From Trametopsis cervina (lineage: Eukaryota; Basidiomycota; Agaricomycetes; Polyporales; Irpicaceae): a stretch of DNA of 64,000 nucleotides. Below are positions 60,580 through 64,000 of this stretch, piece after piece. The notes beneath the pieces are model-generated. The model was not told where the DNA came from, did not search any database, and saw only the letters and a list, made by a program, of their open reading frames with translations. Location of the stretch: the NCBI GenBank assembly GCA_022385755.1, contig MU278368.1, positions 490,859 to 554,858 of the forward strand, written 5' to 3'. How positions within the stretch are numbered: the stretch's first letter is position 1; the number at the start of each line of letters is the position of its first letter. A program made the translations under genes and the position numbers.

Positions 60580-62431
60580 ATGAGACTCGCACGCCTTCTT
60601 CAGACCTCGCTGGCTGCAATGTCAACGTTCACTGTCCCCCTTCATGCTTTTGCACAGCATCAGACCGTACTCGAACTCCCACCATCCCACTTCACTGACC
60701 GGCCATCCGGTCTTCCAGTGCCCAACGCCACTGAGCCATTCTGGATTCGCCATCTGGGAACAGACCATATCCCTGCCCTCACGGAGGGCAGCACCGGCGA
60801 ATTGACGCATGACGCGGATATATGCATCATAGGCAGCGGTATCACTGGGGTGTCAACCGCTTATCATCTGGCTCAGGCCGTCGCTGGCGAAGGGATGAAG
60901 GACTCTCTGAAGGTGGTCGTATTGGAAGCACGGGAATTCTGTTAGCGATCGCTTACTTTATTGTGTGCGTGGATTATCATGGCGCTAATGACCATTATCC
61001 AGGCTCGGGTGCCACAGGTCAGTGCATCCTGCCTCAGGTTATCAACGGTGCTCATTGTAGCATCGGTGTAGGACGAAACGGAGGTCATCTCACCCCTCAT
61101 GGGTTTGCTCACTTCAATGCGCTTTCCCAAACGTTTGGGGTTTCTGAAGCCAGGCGATCTCTAGAGCTTGAGGAATATACCACATCCCAGATCTCGCGGA
61201 TTCTGCGAGAGACAAGCAAGGCGGAAGACGTCGACTTCGTATCTAGTGGACGCGTAGTGCTGCTCTTCACGAAAGAAGACGAGGAAGCGACACGAGCAGA
61301 CTTTGAAGCTGCTCAAGCAGCGGGAATTGATCTATCTGACGTCCGCTGGTTGACCAAGGAAGAAGTCCAAACGGTAGCTCAGTATAAGCATCGAATATTA
61401 TCATGATTACTTATCTTATTCATAGCGCTATGGCACAGCTTACCCTGCGGTAATCATCCCAGGAAATAATGTTTGGCCCCTAAAGCTCGTCGGTCACTTG
61501 TATAACCTCGCTCAAAGTACCTCGCCACGCCTGAACCTAACACTGCACACCCGAACACCAGTGACGTCCATCTCACCCCGCTCTGGCGATGCTAGAAACT
61601 GGACCGTGAACACTCCACGCGGAGAGATCGCGTGCACGGCTGTGGTCCACGCCACGAACGGCTATGCGTCACACCTGCTACCATTCATGCACGGCGAAAT
61701 TATCCCCACTCGTGGGCAAGTCATCGCTGTGCGTGCGGCAGTGCCCTCTCCTTTCGGCAACGGGAGAGAAGGGTTTGTAGGCAACGAAGGCTTCGAGTAC
61801 TGGTTCCCACGTCCAAAAACTAGTCAGGACAAGAATGCAAACGAACTGGTGATCTTAGGAGGTGGCCGTGAGGCAGCAAAGGATGGTAAATTTGAGTTTT
61901 ATGTGACGGATGATGCAAATGTGAATGCGCAGGTGGGCGACGTTATCCGCGGGTTTTTGCCTATGGTCTTTCCGGGAAAGTTTGATGGCAAAAAAGAGCC
62001 TGAGATGGAATGGGTGAGCAGTTCTGTTTGCGCCAGCTAAAGTTTAGTGCTTACAGAAGTGATTGGCAGACTGGTATCATGGGTTATACCCGCTCTGGCG
62101 AACCTTTCGTATGGCCTCTCTACGTTACAGGAGAAAGTGCAAACATGTTTACCATCTATTAGGTTGGACCTGTTGTCGATACTAGTGGGCAGGTATATGT
62201 TGGTCAATACATCGCGGCCGGTTACACAGGACATGGTATGCCACGAGCTTTTGCTTGGTCAGTGTGATTAACTCTCTGTCATGATCATGTACCCAGATCT
62301 CATTTGTCATTCACAGTGCAGAAGTGATTGCAGCCATGGTTTGGGCTGACTGGAAGGGTGAAGTGTGGACAGCACCGAAGTGGTTCCCGAGGCATTATTT
62401 AACAACCCATAAGATGCATGAAATGGTATAA
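60580..62431 (+). CDS. FAD-dependent oxidoreductase (DAO family)
   Basis: Amine/amino-acid oxidase-like flavoprotein (PF01266 type). An N-terminal hydrophobic leader (LLQTSLAAMSTFTVPLHAFA) suggests secretion or membrane association. The dinucleotide fold is HDADICIIGSGITGVSTAYH with VVVLEAREFCSGATGRNGGH, interrupted by introns. Then TAVVHATNGYASHLLPFMHG, IIPTRGQVIAVRA, WFPRPKTSQDKNANELVILG, TGIMGYTRSGEPFVGPV, QYIAAGYTGHGMPRAF and AEVIAAMVWADWKGE. Exons 60580-60940, 61003-61017 (15 nt), 61072-61373 and four or five more. The 15-nt exon encodes the SGATG linking step of the FAD motif. The stop is at 62431. It is the last gene before the telomere, about 1.5 kb from the repeats. Confidence 0.88.
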
Positions 62432-62581
62432 ATTCAAGGGCTACTGTAAGAGCTGACTCACCATGCCATAAAGATCAATTATTAGCAATAAAAGTAAAGA
62501 AGCTAGGGTACAGTTACCCTATGGTAGGCCCCAGGGCATTTCGATGAAAGAAAATAATCAATTAAAGGCCAAAGAGAAATG

Positions 62582-63044
62582 CCCGATAGGACGACTACAC
62601 GCTATCGGGTACTTGAGATGTAGAGGTTACCCCGATAGTAAACGGAAAGCATATCGGGGGAAATGGTAGAGAGGGTAAGATATGTTGTATATTACGATGA
62701 TCGATGTATATTCCCGATAGATGGATGGTATGGTATCAGGGAATATGGAGCAAACGTGATCGAAAGGCAAAGCGAAGTGCAAAGTGAGGTTGTATTAGTA
62801 CCATGAAGGAAAACACCCGATAGAGAGAACAGCATCCATCGGGCAGATGTAAGTAAGAATGAACAACAACGAGTAGCATAGCAAAAACATACGGGTAGCA
62901 ACTTAGTGAAGATGCCCGATAGAGTGAATGAGTTGTATCAGGCACTTGACCAGCCATGTAAGGTGCCCGATAGAACGAGTACACTCTATCGGGCATCTGG
63001 TATGTTTAGAGAAAAGCCCGATAGAGTGTACTCGTTCTATCGGG
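62582..63044. repeat. Seven dispersed 28-bp quasi-palindromes (CCCGATAG..CTATCGGG)
   Basis: Units at 62582-62609, 62631-62658, 62713-62741, 62816-62843, 62915-62942, 62966-62993 and 63017-63044. Each starts cccgatag and, after a 12-nt (once 13-nt) spacer of variable sequence, ends in ctatcggg or a close variant, giving a 28-29 bp hairpin. Start-to-start distances are 49, 82, 103, 99, 51 and 51 bp. A further half-site (cccgatac) is at 63067. Confidence 0.85.
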
Positions 63045-63079
63045 CACCTTACATGGCTGGTCAAGTGCCCGATACAACT
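62931..63079. repeat. Large inverted repeat, 64-bp arms, 21-bp spacer
   Basis: The left arm 62931-62994 and the right arm 63016-63079 are reverse complements with a single mismatch (62940). The spacer is 62995-63015. Units six and seven of the 28-bp palindrome series are inside the arms, so each arm can also fold on itself. Confidence 0.92.
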
Positions 63080-63097
63080 ATATAGTTACTCCTTGAC

Positions 63098-63183
63098 ATA
63101 TGGGACCATATGTGAGACCCCGTGGGAAGTGACTGCCCTAATATGGGACCATATGTGAGACCCCGTGGGAAGTGACTGCCCTA
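63098..63183. repeat. 43-bp tandem duplication
   Basis: Two exact copies, 63098-63140 and 63141-63183, each containing a catatg..catatg-like near-palindrome and the cgtgggaagtgactgccct core shared with the neighbouring array. Confidence 0.93.
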
Positions 63184-63396
63184 ATATGGACGGTGTGGGA
63201 AAGGACTGCCCAAATGTGGAAGGGTCGTGGGAAGGGACTGCCTATATTGGGAGGCGTGGGAAGGGACCGTCCAAATGCGGAAGGGCCGTGGGAAGGGACT
63301 GCCCAAATCGGGAGGCGTGGGAAAGGACGTCCCATATATGGGCCGTGGGAAGGGACCAGCCATATATGGGTCGTGGGAAATTCCAAGGGGGGGGGG
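63184..63396. repeat. Degenerate subtelomeric array, inner block (~30 bp unit)
   Basis: Recurring cgtgggaagggactgcc followed by aaatgcggaagg or atattgggagg variants, about seven units, ending in a G-run (63387-63396). Confidence 0.85.
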
Positions 63397-63420
63397 ATGA
63401 GACCTCAGCCATGCAACTAC

Positions 63421-63437
63421 ATATATATATATATATA
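63421..63437. repeat. (AT)n microsatellite
   Basis: Uninterrupted alternating AT at the inner edge of the AT-rich island. Confidence 0.9.
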
Positions 63438-63439
63438 CC

Positions 63440-63715
63440 ACGCGAAAAAAAAGGCCACCCAGCCTACCTCATGAGCCATTTTCTGTATTAAAGCCTTTGT
63501 TGAATGTAAAATCTTGAATCCCTGATTCAGATTCAAATGTTGCACTTATCTTAACTGCTCTGGCATGCCAGATAGTATATGATATAGCTTGTAGATTGCA
63601 TTTAATGCTACTATTCATTTTAATGTCACAAATAAGAACACAGCCAATATTATAAAATATGAATATGAGATGAAACACATAAATATATAGCATAAGAAGA
63701 GACTGTTCTAATACA
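63440..63715. other. AT-rich island between two subtelomeric arrays
   Basis: About 275 bp of clearly more AT-rich, non-repetitive sequence with no coding motif. It separates two blocks of the same repeat, as an insertion would. Confidence 0.6.
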
Positions 63716-63719
63716 AAAG

Positions 63720-63905
63720 GTTTGTGGAAAGGGACACCTAAATTGGAAGGCGTGGGAAGGGACTGCCTAAATGTGGAAGGGACGCGGGAAGGGACTGCCC
63801 TAATGCAGAAGGGACGCGGGAAGGGACTGCCCTAATGCAGAAGGGACGCGGGAAGGGACTGCCCAAATGCGGAAGGACCGTGAGAAGGGACTGCCCTAAT
63901 GCGGA
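63720..63905. repeat. Subtelomeric array, outer block (32-bp unit)
   Basis: Head-to-tail copies of a 32-bp unit with core gacgcgggaagggactgccc and a taatgcagaagg end. Two adjacent units are identical and the others diverge. The array runs directly into the telomere. Confidence 0.88.
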
Positions 63906-64000
63906 AGGTTAGGTTAGGTTAGGTTAGGTTAGGTTAGGTTAGGTTAGGTTAGGTTAGGTTAGGTTAGGTTAGGTTAGGTTAGGTTAGGTTAGGTTAGGTT
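63906..64000 (+). repeat. Telomere, 19 perfect TTAGG units
   Basis: Ninety-five bases of exact aggtt period (TTAGG read 5' to 3' toward the window end), with no TTAGGG unit among them. The G-rich strand points to the terminus, as expected for a right-hand chromosome end. Confidence 0.95.

Noticed and set aside
62582..63044. CRISPR-like array (28-bp repeats at near-regular distance)
   Set aside because: Repeat centres vary while the arms are constant, spacing is irregular, the repeats are hairpins, and the host is a eukaryote with no cas genes nearby.
63172..63491. Plus-strand open frames of about 100 codons in the subtelomere
   Set aside because: They are translations of the tandem repeat and would encode only repeat peptide.

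Overview
The window looks like the right-hand end of a chromosome from a filamentous basidiomycete, most likely an Agaricomycete (a polypore or a relative). Three things point there. Nearly every gene is cut by short introns (about 45-80 bp) with GTRNGY donors and CTRAC-type branch sites. The housekeeping proteins are fungal. The lineage-specific families (FunK1 kinases, DUF6533 membrane proteins, an orphan multi-pass family, GMC oxidoreductases) are typical of mushroom-forming fungi. Gene models below were spliced by hand from donor/acceptor sites, frame and family motifs, so individual exon borders can be off by a few bases.

Layout. 0.3-8.1 kb: a PHO84-type phosphate transporter and an IBTK-like ankyrin/RCC1/BTB protein. 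8.9-10.1 kb: a secreted purine nucleoside permease-family protein on the minus strand. 10.5-25.2 kb: an accessory block with three FunK1 genes (one full length, one with an internal deletion, one truncated at the 5' end), a decayed partial copy of a neighbouring two-gene segment, a Ser/Thr/Pro-rich open frame broken by a 40-base assembly gap, a membrane protein whose single intron is about 1.65 kb, and ALG5. 25.6-39.5 kb: mainly conserved genes, including a DUF6914-like protein, a mitochondrial carrier, ABP1, HSP78, a fungal cyclase-family hydrolase, RPB7 and a ZNF511-like zinc-finger protein. 40-47.5 kb: two different fungal multi-pass membrane proteins on either side of an alpha/beta hydrolase, then a mitochondrial J-protein. 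48.4-53.6 kb: the sorting receptor VPS10. 54.7-62.4 kb: a GMC oxidoreductase with a C-terminal anchor-like tail, coronin, and a DAO-type FAD oxidoreductase as the last gene.

62.4-64.0 kb is subtelomere and telomere. It holds seven 28-bp quasi-palindromes based on CCCGATAG/CTATCGGG, a large inverted repeat with 64-bp arms, a 43-bp duplication, degenerate arrays of roughly 30-32 bp, an AT-rich island, and 19 perfect TTAGG pentamers at the terminus. A pentameric TTAGG telomere (the arthropod-type unit) in a basidiomycete is the most striking signal in the window.

The genes do not form an obvious pathway cluster. ABP1 and coronin both act at cortical actin, and ALG5 and VPS10 both belong to the secretory pathway, but they are scattered. 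No biosynthetic cluster, CRISPR array, rRNA, or tRNA that I could recognise by eye is present.
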